Position numbers and translations under genes: made by a program. 64,000 nucleotides of DNA from JALORV01 sp963791235 (GTDB lineage Bacteria; Pseudomonadota; Gammaproteobacteria; Burkholderiales; Burkholderiaceae_F), in the NCBI GenBank assembly GCA_963791235.1, contig CAWBRW010000021.1, positions 62,001-126,000 on the forward strand. Reading direction: 5' to 3'. Positions 51,792-61,266 of this stretch are shown here, piece after piece. The stretch's first letter is position 1. The number at the start of each line of letters is the position of its first letter. The notes beneath the pieces were generated by a model that ran no database searches, was not told where the DNA came from, and saw nothing but the letters and a program-made list of their open reading frames with translations.

Positions 51792-52560
51792 ATGAAGACC
51801 CAGAGCAGCGCCACGCCGTTCGGATTCATCAGGCTGTCAGTTGCGCTGTTGGCGGCGATGGTGTTCGGCATGCTCGGGACGACCTCCGCGGCGGAGGTGC
51901 CGTTGACGATCAACGTCGTTGGCGTCGGCCCGGACGGCAACACGGTGCGCAGCACCGACGGAATACCGCTGGACGGTCGAGCAGGACGCCACCAAGCTGT
52001 CGGTTCCCGGCCAGCCCGCCACGACGGCCAACTACTCGTTCAGCTTCCACACCAGCTACATGCCGGTGGTCGCGGCCGGCCGGCGGTGCGACGCGAGCCC
52101 TGTGCACGGTGCCGGCGCTTCAGGCCGGCGATTCGGACGTCGTTCGCCTCTACAACCAGGCGTTTCCCAAGTCTCGACTCGGCCAAGCGCTACTTCGTCT
52201 CGGTTGCCGCCGAAGGCTTCCAGATGGGCGGCGCACCGGTCGTATTCAGTGCGGGCTGGCGCGACGGCGACGGTTTATCTGAACCAGTACCCGGTGCCGA
52301 CGGCGCAGATCTCGATCTTCGTCTTCAACGACAACAACCCGATCAACGGCGCGCCCGACCTGCCGGCAGGAGACGGGGCTGGCGGGCTTCCATGTGCACC
52401 TGATCGAAGCCGGCGGCACCTACGGGGCGTCGGGCGGCGAGGTCACGCAGGACGCGTTCGGCAATCCGCTGGGCACGACCGTACAGCGATGCGGCCACGA
52501 CTGGCAGGCCGACGTCGCGACGTCGCAACGTGCCGGCAGCGGCATCATCCTCACCGACGC
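51792..52560 (+). CDS. Segment 1 of the giant protein: signal peptide and first SdrD_B-like domains, broken by about six indels
   Basis: From ATG 51792 (GGGAGCG upstream) the frame changes near 51962 (to YRWTVEQDATKLSVPGQPATT), 52085 (to ATRALCTVPALQAGDSDVV), 52169 (to SLDSAKRYFVSVAAEGFQMGG), 52254 (to GATATVYLNQYPVPTAQISIFVFNDNNPINGAPD), 52372 (to TGLAGFHVHLIEAGGTYGASGG) and 52560. ISIFVFNDNNPINGAPDLPAG followed by GFHVHLIEAGG is an SdrD_B-type start. Each switch is explained by one inserted or lost base. Confidence 0.65.
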
Positions 52561-55500
52561 CGAACGGCGTCGCACTGATCCAGAACCTGTACCCGGCCAA
52601 GTACACGATCCTCGTTGATCCGCCCAATGCCGACTGGCACCAGACCTCGACGATCGAAGGCACCCGCGGCGTCGATGCCTGGGTCAGGAACAACGAACCG
52701 AGCTTCTTCCAGGAGTTCGGGCCGCCCGGACACCACGTGTTCATCGGTTTCACGCGCAGCGGCGAGATTGCCGGCATCGTGCCGCCGGGTGGGCCCAACG
52801 CGGGTGCCACATGTCAAGTCGGCATCGACAGCCCCTGCAACGCACTCCTCAACGGCAGCACCCCGGTCTCCGGCCGCATCGTCAATACGCACCATTCGCG
52901 CCCGCCGGTGTTCACGTTCTACGGCGGCGCGCCGGTCACCGAATGCTGGGTCGGCCTGAACGAGCCGCTCGCGGTCGGCGGCCGCGCGCTCTACGCCACC
53001 CCCTGCAACAAGGACGGCACGTTCAGCATCCCGAACGTGCCGAACGGGACCTACGAACTGGCGATCTGGGACGAGCCGCTCGACATGATCATCGCGGCGG
53101 TCACGATTACCGTTCCAGATCCCGCTCCTCCTCCAGGCGGCACGCTGCGCGACTATCCGGTGTCGAGCTGGTTCGGTCGCTACCAGGGCCGCGTGTTCCA
53201 GGACATCGACGGCACCGGCTTGCCCTACTTCGCGGAGGCCTTCACCCGCCCGTTCATCGCCGTCGAGCCGATGACGGGCGTCGAGTATGAGAGCACCGAG
53301 AACTTCACCGCGGGTGATCTCAAGCCGCCGTTCGGCCCCGGCATTGCCAACAACATCCGCTTCCGCGACGGCAGCATCTACCAGTCGACCGGGACCAAGG
53401 ACGACGGCACCTTCGCCTTCACCGAGGTGTTCCCGTTCTTCAACTTCATGGTCGCGGAGATCGACTACGCCCGCTACAAGGCCACCAGCGCCACCGTCGT
53501 GGTTGACGATGGCGGCGGCGATCCCGCGACCGGCAAGATCAACGCCGATCAGAACCGCGCGAAGCTCTGGAACGCCGCGCCGGGCCTGTTCGGCAGCAAC
53601 GACCCGGCGCTGGCCTACGACCCGTGGACCCGGCTGATCCCGCAGCGGCAGGCCGATATTGAATGTCCTCCGGGCAAGGCTCCGCCCTGCTACTTCCGCA
53701 CCGAGAGCGTCGAGGGCGGTGCGGGCGCGATCCTGCTGGAGGCGATGCAGACCTTCCTGGGCGCGACCAACCATATCGAGTGGGGCAAGACGCCGTACAC
53801 GATCACCGAGAACGGCGGCATCGCCGGCATCGTCTACTACGCGATCACGCGCGCCGAGGACGATCCCCGCTACGCCGCGGCGGAGAACTGGGAGCCGGGC
53901 ATCCCGCGCGTCCAGGTCAACGTGTTCCTTGACTGCGACGGTGACGTCAAGCCCGACAAGCCGCTGAACGACGGCTCCGGACAGTGCAGCGAGTTGAGCA
54001 GCGGCCCCAGCCTGTACAACTACGTTCGTCCTGATGTCGACAACTATCCTTATTGCTGGCGCGACCCGGGCTCGTGCGGATTGACCGAGCCGCTGATGGG
54101 GCCAGAGGACGATTTACGCGCGTTCAAGGGGGACCCGAGTCAGGCTGCCAAGCGGCTCGCTTCTGCCAGAGCCAGTGTGCGTTCCTGAACGAAAAGCCCG
54201 CCGATGTCATGCGTGCCAGAGCGCAGCAACCGCTGCGAACTTTCTCTACGGCGACGTGTTCCGCTGGGGTGCTCCCGGCGAAAACTCGGCCGCTCAGATC
54301 GTCATTGGCCTCGGAAAGACCGACAGCTGGGACGATTCGATCCCGAAGGACTGTCCGGACGTGACGCCGTACATCGTGCCCGGCACCAATCCCCCCAAAG
54401 CGCTCGATTGCTTCGACGGCCTGCGCAACTACAACCAGGTTCGCCCGGCGGTCTTCGACGGCGGTTTCGCGTTCGGCCGCGTGGCCGGGCAGGCCGAATT
54501 GCCGATGATCATCGGCCCCGAAGGCAAGGGCACCTACATCCTCGAAGCCGTCGCGCCTCCGGGATACCTGCACCAGGGCAACGGCGACAAGAACGTCACG
54601 TTCGGCGACACGCTCAAGGCGACGCCCGCCGCGCTGCCGCACGAATGCGTCGGCCAGGAACTGCTGGTGCCGGCGTTCCTCACGCTGTTCCCCGGCGAGC
54701 CCAATCCGAACTACTCGGATGGCGCAACGTGGCGGAAGTGCGACATGAAGGCCGTGCCGCTGGTGCCGGGCCTCAATGCCGCGCCCAACTTCTTCATGTA
54801 CACCGAAGCGCCGGTCGCGGGCCACGGCGTCGGTTTCATCCTCGACGACACGGCGGCCGAGTTCAACTACCTCGCGCCCAACTTCGGCGAAAAGCATTCG
54901 CCGCCGCACCTGCCGGTCTCGGTGCGTGACTGGACCGACCGCGAGATCGCGCGCGTGTATTCGGACCAGTTCGGCTCCTACAACTTCCTGGTGCCGTCGT
55001 CGTTCACGATCAACCCGCCGTACCCGTCGGGCGTGATGCCCAGCATGATGACGGCGTGCATGAACCACCCGGGTCCGATCACGAAGGACCCGGCAACCGG
55101 TGCCGACCACCTGGCAGTCGCAGCTCGACCCGTTCTACAACCGCAACTACACGACGTTCTGCTACACGTTCCAGTACCTGGCGGGCAAGACCACGTACCT
55201 CGACACGCCGGTGCTGCCGGTGGCGGCGTTCGCCGCGGTCACCGCGAATCCGCTCGACTGCGAGTGTGACAACGGCACACCCGGCATCTTCAGCGTCACG
55301 CGAGGAACCGGCTCACCCACCATCACGGCTACCGACGCCGGTCCGGTGGTTCCCGCCGGTGGCAGTCTCGTCATCGTGTCGCAGGGCCAGGTCGACGTGG
55401 TCAACCCGGCATTCGATCCCAACCTGGTCGCTGGCCAGGACGACCCGCTGAAGCCCGGCACTCCGATTCCGGGTTCGGATATCAGGCTGCAAAAGACCGA

Positions 55501-58408
55501 TCAAGCGCGACTACGGTTTCGGCCCGACCACAATGCCCGGCAAGGTCATGCTGGGCAGCACGCAGCTCACCGTCAATGCCTGGTCCCCGGCCTGATCACC
55601 GCGACGCTTCCGGCGGGTGCCAGCACCGGCCAGCTGATGATCACGCGCGGCGACAACGGCAAGGAGTCGGTCGTCGGCATCACGGTCCATGTCACGACGG
55701 TCGCGCCGAGGAAGGTCAATCCCAACGGCGACGGACGGTGCCGGGTGCGGCGTCAGCCGACGTCGGCCTGCAAGACGATCCAGGCCGCGATCGATGCGGC
55801 AACGTCAGCCGGCGAGTTGATCACCGTCGCGCCCGGCACGTACAACGAGTACGTGATCATGGACAAGCGCGTGCGCCTGCAGGGCTGGGGCGCGGGTTCC
55901 GTGACCATCAACGCCGCCAAGTCCAGCGCCAGCGCGCTGGCGACCTGGCGCACACAGATCAATAGACGGGCAGGCGGCGTCACCGGTGTTCCCGCTACCT
56001 TCGACCTGCTCCCGGGGCAGGAACTGGGCTTCAACGCGGCCAACAACGAACCACTGCTGTTCGGCGCCGAAGAAGGCCCGGGCATCCTGGTCGTTGGAAG
56101 AGCGGGAAGCGGCGGCGGCGGCGGCAATCCGATGAACGATTGTGTTTCCGGCCAGGGTAGCAACGTGGTGCCGCTACGGATCGACGGCCTGACGGTCACC
56201 GGCGCCGACGCCGGCGGCGGCATCCTGACCAGCGGCTACGCCTGCGGCATCGAGGTTTCCAACAACCGCGTCGTCGGCAACTACGGCACCTATGGCGGCG
56301 GCATCCGCGTCGGTCACACGACGCTGACCGACACGGCCACCTCCTACACCGACGCCGTCAACCGGCTTCCGTGGCTGCATCACAACCAGGTGTTGCAGAA
56401 CGGCGCGGGCGGGGCGGGCGGCGGCGGCGGCATCACGCTGGGTACCGGCTCCAACGGCTACCTCGTCGAGAAGAACTATGTCTGCGGCAACTTCTCGATG
56501 GCGGACGGCGGCGGCCTGAGCCACCTCGGCCAGTCGGCAGGCCGGATCGGTGGAAACCAGAACAACCTGCCGAACCGAATCCTCGGACAACAAGTTCATC
56601 TTCAACCAGACGTTCAACCAGAGCTTCGACCCGATGGGCGGTGGGATGTCCATCGCCGGCCAGATCCCGTTCGTCGGCGTTGACCCGGAAGGTACGGGCG
56701 ACGTGCTGGTCAATGCCAACCTGCTCCAGGGCAACCAGGCCGGCGCGGGCGCCGGCGGCGGCGTCAGCATCGCCAGGACGGTGTCGGGCAGCAACGCCAA
56801 CACGACCGACGACGTTGTTCTCACCAACAACATGATCGTCAACAACGTCGCGGCTTATGCCGGCGGCGGCGTGGCGTTGGCCGAGGCAGACGGCAGCGTG
56901 CGCCTGGTCAACAACACCGTGGCCAGCAACGTCAGCACGGCGACCAACCGGCAGGCGGCCAATCAGGGTGGCTGGGCCTTCCCGTCGAACCCGCAGGTCG
57001 CGGGCATCTGGGTTCTGGGCGGCAGCGACCCGACGCTGCAGAACAACATCGTCTGGGGCAACCGCTCGTACATCTACCTGATCGACAAGATCACGGATCC
57101 GACTAAGTGGAGCTACGGACTGTTCAATCCGGAGACGACCAGCGTCACTTCACCGAACCCGAACCCGCGGTACAGCGATCTCGGACGGGAGTTCGACGGC
57201 GTTTCGCCGAACCTCGCACCGACGTACAGCGTGCTGACGACCGGCGGCGTGAACCCCAACGTGACGCCAAGCAACACCGTGTCCGTGGCAGCGGACAGCG
57301 CCACGCTCTTCGTCAAGAAGAACGAGTTCCTCTCGATCACGGATCCGACGCAGCCGCAAAAGCTGCAGGATGCGACCGTGAACCTGCAGTCCGCGCTGGT
57401 GGCCGACGAGACGGGCAATTTCATCAACATCATCTTCAGCCCGCTCACGCTGTGGGAGATCGGTCGCGCCAACCCCGGGAACGCCCGGAGATGCCGCGCG
57501 CTGACTATCACATTAAGGCAGACGTCGGCGGCACTGAACGCTGGTAGCGGCACTCCCGGTGCCAACAACGTCCCCAGCACGGACTACGACAGCCAGAACC
57601 GCGCGGCGCCGATCGACATCGGTGCGGATGAGATCACCGCGCCGCCGCCGTCGGCCGACCTGGCGATCACGCAGAACAGCGACGGGCGCATGACCGTCGC
57701 ACGCGACACGAACAACGTGACCTACACGATCGTCGTGACGAACAACGGCCCGAGCCCGGTGACGAACGCAACGCTGACCGACACTCTGCCGGGTTGCTGA
57801 GGTTTGTGCCGACCGCATGGAGTTGCACGGCGTCGGCAGGATCGAGTTGCACCGCCTCTCCACCGGCTAACGTCGGCGCTTCGCGCAGTGGCTCGGTCAG
57901 CCTGCTCAGTGGCGGAACCGCGACCTACACGCTGGTCGGCAACGTGCCGCTCATTGCACCGCTCGGGAACTCGACCAACAGCGTGACGATCGCCAGCGCT
58001 ATCGATCCGAATCCGGCCAACAACACGCTGGCGGACACCGACAACATCGTTCGGGTGTTGCCTATCTCGTTCACCGGGGCGAGCGACGCTGCCAGCCTCA
58101 ACCCGCTTGCAACAACGCTTGCCTTCGGAAACGAGAACGGGGCCTCTTTCAGCGTCGTCACGCTAACGATGGGTGGCAACGCGCCGGTGACCTTCCAGAC
58201 CGCAACGGTGACCAGCAGCAACACGACCACTGGCTTTACGAAGGGTGCTGATACCTGCTCGGGAACGACGAAGAACCCAGGCGATACCTGCACGATCAGG
58301 GTCAACTTCAACGGGCCGAGTGGCAACAACAGCCGTACCGGAACCTTGAGCGTGCCTTACACCGGCGCCACGGGTAGCCCGCGTACCTTGGCCCTGACCG
58401 GAAGTTAA
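51792..58408 (+). CDS. Giant exported multidomain protein of the multicopper oxidase cluster, many frameshifts
   Basis: Read through its indels, this is one gene of 6.6 kb coding for about 2200 residues. It begins with a signal peptide (SVALLAAMVFGMLGTTSAAE) and continues through SdrD_B-like beta domains, an IPT-like domain, a right-handed parallel beta-helix, a DUF11-like repeat and a choice-of-anchor-like end. Between adjacent frames the protein sequence runs on sensibly, with no nonsense codon in the proper frame. The next gene, an exported multicopper oxidase, starts about 100 bases on. I infer a large cell-surface or extracellular scaffold secreted with the oxidases. Its segments are listed individually. 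Confidence 0.75.
52560..54188 (+). CDS. Segment 2 of the giant protein: SdrD_B-like beta-sandwich domains
   Basis: A long clean frame beginning NGVALIQNLYPAKYTILVDPP and running to about 54150. It contains repeated carboxypeptidase-regulatory/SdrD_B-like modules (PVSGRIVNTHHS, NKDGTFSIPNVPNGTYELAIWDEPL, GRYQGRVFQDIDGTGLPYF, KDDGTFAFTEVFPFFNFMVAEIDY, RVQVNVFLDCDGDVKPDKP). Asp/Asn-rich turns such as DCDGD suggest bound calcium. Frame is lost near 54150-54190. Confidence 0.7.
   Translation, partial: PNGVALIQNLYPAKYTILVDPPNADWHQTSTIEGTRGVDAWVRNNEPSFFQEFGPPGHHVFIGFTRSGEIAGIVPPGGPNAGATCQVGIDSPCNALLNGSTPVSGRIVNTHHSRPPVFTFYGGAPVTECWVGLNEPLAVGGRALYATPCNKDGTFSIPNVPNGTYELAIWDEPLDMIIAAVTITVPDPAPPPGGTLRDYPVSSWFGRYQGRVFQDIDGTGLPYFAEAFTRPFIAVEPMTGVEYESTENFTAGDLKPPFGPGIANNIRFRDGSIYQSTGTKDDGTFAFTEVFPFFNFMVAEIDYARYKATSATVVVDDGGGDPATGKINADQNRAKLWNAAPGLFGSNDPALAYDPWTRLIPQRQADIECPPGKAPPCYFRTESVEGGAGAILLEAMQTFLGATNHIEWGKTPYTITENGGIAGIVYYAITRAEDDPRYAAAENWEPGIPRVQVNVFLDCDGDVKPDKPLNDGSGQCSELSSGPSLYNYVRPDVDNYPYCWRDPGSCGLTEPLMGPEDDLRAFKGDPSQAAKRLASARASVRS
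54175..55120 (+). CDS. Segment 3 of the giant protein: TTDSWDD-type region
   Basis: This frame holds ANFLYGDVFRWG, GLGKTDSWDDSIPKDCPD, PAVFDGGFAFGRVAG, GKGTYILEAVAPPGYLHQGNGDKNVTFGD and VSVRDWTDREIARVYSDQFGSYNFLVPSSFTINPPYPSG. From memory, a DSWDD block with an EAVAPPGY block is seen in large proteins encoded with Mn-oxidase-type multicopper oxidases. That recollection needs a database check. The frame changes near 55120. Confidence 0.6.
55115..56580 (+). CDS. Segment 4 of the giant protein: IPT-like domain and right-handed beta-helix
   Basis: It begins QLDPFYNRNYTTFCYTFQYLAGKTTYLDTPVLPVAAF. A short shifted patch (55497-55592) reads IKRDYGFGPTTMPGKVMLGSTQLTVNAWSP and completes an IPT/TIG-like domain that ends ITATLPAGASTGQLMITRGDNG. 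Then KTIQAAIDAATSAGELITVAPGTYNEYVIMDKRVRLQGWG starts a pectate-lyase-type beta-helix, with coils VSNNRVVGNYGTYGGGIRVGHTTL, HHNQVLQNGAGGAGGGGGITLG and VEKNYVCGNFSMADGGGLS. Frame changes near 56575. Confidence 0.68.
56575..57800 (+). CDS. Segment 5 of the giant protein: end of beta-helix and DUF11-like domain
   Basis: The helix coils continue (NKFIFNQTFNQSFDPMGGGMSIAG, LVNANLLQGNQAGAGAGGGVSIA, LTNNMIVNNVAAYAGGGVALAEADGSVRLVNNTVASN, LQNNIVWGNRSYIYL). A short doubly shifted patch near 57485-57525 reads PRADYHIK. AAPIDIGADEI is the typical helix end. A DUF11-like domain starts at ADLAITQNSDGRMTVARDTNNVTYTIVVTNNGPSPVTNATLTDTLP. An extra base near 57797 ends the frame. Confidence 0.7.
57794..58408 (+). 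CDS. Segment 6 of the giant protein: end of DUF11-like domain and choice-of-anchor-D-like terminus
   Basis: It resumes at LRFVPTAWSCTASAGSSC, completing the DUF11 repeat (GTATYTLVGNVPLIAPLGNSTNSVTIASAIDPNPANNTLADTDNIV). The last domain (NPLATTLAFGNENGASFSVVTLTMGGNAPVTFQTATVTSS, DTCSGTTKNPGDTCTIRVNFNGPSGNNSRTGTLSVPY) fits the choice-of-anchor D / ASPM-like type of abundant-Cys periplasmic domains. No sorting motif is seen at the end. Confidence 0.68.
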   Translation: MLRFVPTAWSCTASAGSSCTASPPANVGASRSGSVSLLSGGTATYTLVGNVPLIAPLGNSTNSVTIASAIDPNPANNTLADTDNIVRVLPISFTGASDAASLNPLATTLAFGNENGASFSVVTLTMGGNAPVTFQTATVTSSNTTTGFTKGADTCSGTTKNPGDTCTIRVNFNGPSGNNSRTGTLSVPYTGATGSPRTLALTGS

Positions 58409-58510
58409 TGGTGCTGAAAGGCAGTCGGAAGACGGAAACGCAATGCACTGGCCTTCTCCGCCGGGCGCAAGCCCGGTGGAGAGGACGAAGAGAACCGAAG
58501 GAGTCGCACC

Positions 58511-59769
58511 ATGATGATGGCCAAGACATTCCGCAGGGCCCTGATGCCGGTGGCAGTGGCGGCTGCACTCGGCGCAGCCTCGTCGGCCGGCGCGGCGGTG
58601 TTCGTGCAGTGCGGGCCCGGGAACAACGGCGTCGACCCGGTCACAGGCAAGATCCTCGCTGCATATGCGCCGACGCGGTCTCGGCTCCGACCAGGGTCGC
58701 CTGCATGCATCTCACCGCGGGCGACGGCTTCATTTCGATGGCGGACAAGTCCGCCGCCATGCCACAGGGTAAATCCCTTTACGTGTTCGGCTTTGCCGAC
58801 GTGACCACCAAGCCGTCGAACGAGATCATGCTCGACTCGCTGGCGGCCAATTTTTCAGCGCCGACGATCGCACTGAAGCAGAACCAGAGCTTCTACCTGA
58901 CGCTGACCAACGTCTCGATGGCGATGCGGCCTGACCTGTTCGATCCGCACACGGTGCACTTCCACGGCTATCCGCAGGCCGCGCCGGTATTCGACGGCAT
59001 GCCCGAAGGCTCGTTCGGCGTGAACATGGGTTCGTCGGTCACCTACTACTACAAGCTGAACGACCCCGGCACCTACATGTACCACTGCCACCAGGAGGCC
59101 ACCGAGCACATGCAGATGGGCATGCTCGGCAACCTGTACGTGATGCCGGCGCAGGATGGCAACACCGCGCTTTATCCGAGCGGCAAGTACGTCTACAACG
59201 ACGGCGACGGCTCCACCGGCTACGACGTCGGGTATCCGCTGCAGTTGACGTCGATGGACCCCGTGTTCCACGACGCGAGCCTGAGCATCAACCCGCTGCC
59301 CTTCAAGAACATGAAGGACACCTACGCGATGATCAACGGGCGCGGCTATCCGGATACGGTCAATACCGATGCGGCCGGGCTGCCGGCGCCCCCCGAGAAG
59401 GTCGAGTTCGGCAACAGCGAGAGTTCGCAGCTGACTCATGCCCTGATCACCGCCACCCAGGGCAAGCGCGTCCTGCTGCGGCTGTCGAACCTGAGCGTCA
59501 CCAACTACTACACGGTGACTGCACAGGGCCTTCCGATGAAGGTGGTCGGTCAGGGCGCGCGTGAGCTGCGCGGGCCGGACGGCAAGGTCCTGCACTACGA
59601 CACCGCCTCGGTCACGCTCGGCGGTGGCGAGTCGGCAGAGGTGTTGATCGACACCAGCCAGGTGCAGCCTGGGACGTACTTCCTCTACACCACCAACCTG
59701 AACTACCTGAGCAACAACGACCAGGACAACGGCGGAATGATGACGGAGATCGTCATCGCTGCGCCGTGA
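58511..59769 (+). CDS. Exported multicopper oxidase, N-terminal half (MCO-A), one frameshift
   Basis: About 420 residues from ATG 58511 (GAAGGAG upstream): a signal peptide (KTFRRALMPVAVAAALGAASSAGAA), FVQCGPGNNGVDPVTGKILAAYAP, then an indel near 58668 and ADAVSAPTRVACMHLTAGDGFISMADKS. Cupredoxin domain 1 has the copper motif HFHG (58957-58968) and YMYHCHQEATEHMQMGM (Cys codon 59086-59088) with Cys, His and Met candidates for type 1 copper. A second cupredoxin domain (GKRVLLRLSNLSVTNYYTVTAQGLPMKVVGQGARELRG, LGGGESAEVLIDTSQVQPGTYFLYTTNLNYLSNN) has few ligands. The other two trinuclear-site motifs are not here but in the next gene, 41 bases downstream. Confidence 0.82.
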
Positions 59770-59810
59770 TTCCCAACCGGACCCACCCTGGAGTCGTCAG
59801 GAGAGGCGCA

Positions 59811-61251
59811 ATGAAGAGCATGTCGATACTCGAATCGCTGTCCGGCGTCCTTCGGGCCGGTCTCGCGGCGTTGCTGCTCGGCACGGTGGGCCAGGCGCAG
59901 GCCTATGTCAACGGCTGGGAAGGAGAGGGCGTCGGGAACGGTCGCCGATCCCCGCACCTTCGTGCTGACCGCCAAGCACGACTTCGTCAGCACCTCCGAC
60001 GGGGGCAGCCACTACGCCTGGGGCTATTCCTTCGGCACCGACCTGCCGATGCAGTACCCGGGGCCGACGCTGATCGTTCAGCAGGGTGATGTGGTCAAGG
60101 TCGTGCTGAACAACACGCTGCCGGTGCCGGTGTCGATCGTTTTTCCGGGCCAGCAGGGCGTGACCGCCACCGGCGGCAACCCGGGCCTGCTGACGCGCGA
60201 GGCCCCGTGGTGCCGCTGTCGGAAGACGCGGCCGTCGCGGGCCCGACCTACACCTTCGTCGCCGACAAGGCGGGGACCTACCTCTACCACAGCGGCACCA
60301 ATGCCGACCTGCAGGTCGAGATGGGACTGGTCGGCGCGCTGATCGTGCGGCCGACCGGTTACGTCCAGGGCACGAAGGCGTCCCACCCCAACCGCAAGGC
60401 CTACGAGCAACCCGGCACGAACTACGACCGCGAGAATCTGTTCCTGCTGAGCGAGATGGACCCCGCCATTCACTGGACGGTGTACACGCAGGTCTTCGGC
60501 AATCAGCCGGTCGCGGTCGATACGACGTCGATAAAGCCCAGCATGTGGTTCATCAACGGCCGCAATGCGCCGGACACTATGCTGGACGATCACGTCGACT
60601 GGCTGCCGACGCAGCCGTACAACGCGCTGCCGCGCATGCACCCGGGCGAGCGGCTGCTGATGCGCGTGGTCAATGCCGGGCGCGACCTGCACCCGTTCCA
60701 CCACCACGGCAACCATGCGTATCCGATTGCGCGCGATGGTCGCGTGCTGTCAAGCGTCACCCGGCGGCGCCGCGACGCGCCGGACCTGACCTCGCCGGAC
60801 TTCACGGTGCGCTCGGTGCCGGGCCAGACCATGGACCTGATCTTCGAGTGGACCGGCAAGGAGATCGGCTGGGATGTCTACGGCACGGCCGCAATCGACG
60901 CCGCACAGCTGCACAGACGGATCGCCAACGGCTATCGCGGGGTGTCGACGGCTTACCGATCGACCAGCATCCGGGGAGTGGTGCGCCGATCACGACAAGC
61001 CGCTCCCGGTGATCATGCCCGGTCTTCTCGACCTGTCGTTCGGCGAGAGCTGGAGCGGCAGCCCGTACCTCGGCATGGTCGGCGCGCTGCCGCAGGGGCA
61101 TCCGGGGCTGAACCCAACCGGAGGCTACTTTCATATGTGGCACTCCCACAATGAAAAAGAAATCACCACCGACGACATCTTCCCAGGGGGAATGATGACC
61201 ATGCTGATCATCGAGCCCTGGACTGTCGAGCTGTTCGAAGATCTGCCGTAA
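59811..61251 (+). CDS. Exported multicopper oxidase, C-terminal half (MCO-B), several frameshifts
   Basis: About 480 residues from ATG 59811 (CAGGAGAGG upstream) with signal peptide SGVLRAGLAALLLGTVGQAQA. Indels lie near 59935 (then ADPRTFVLTAKHDFVSTSDGGSHYAWGYSFGTDLPMQYPGPTLIVQQGDVV), 60205 (then PLSEDAAVAGPTYTFVADKAGTYLYHSGTNADLQVEMGLVGALIV) and 60905-60985. Later cupredoxin parts include LMRVVNAGRDLHPFHHHGNHAYP (60690-60707) and FHMWHSHNEKEITTDDIFPGGMM (61132 on). These are the third and fourth copper motifs of a multicopper oxidase, but the usual Cys of HCH is Ser here. It complements MCO-A. Confidence 0.8.
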
Positions 61252-61266
61252 CCGGGGAGTGCAACC

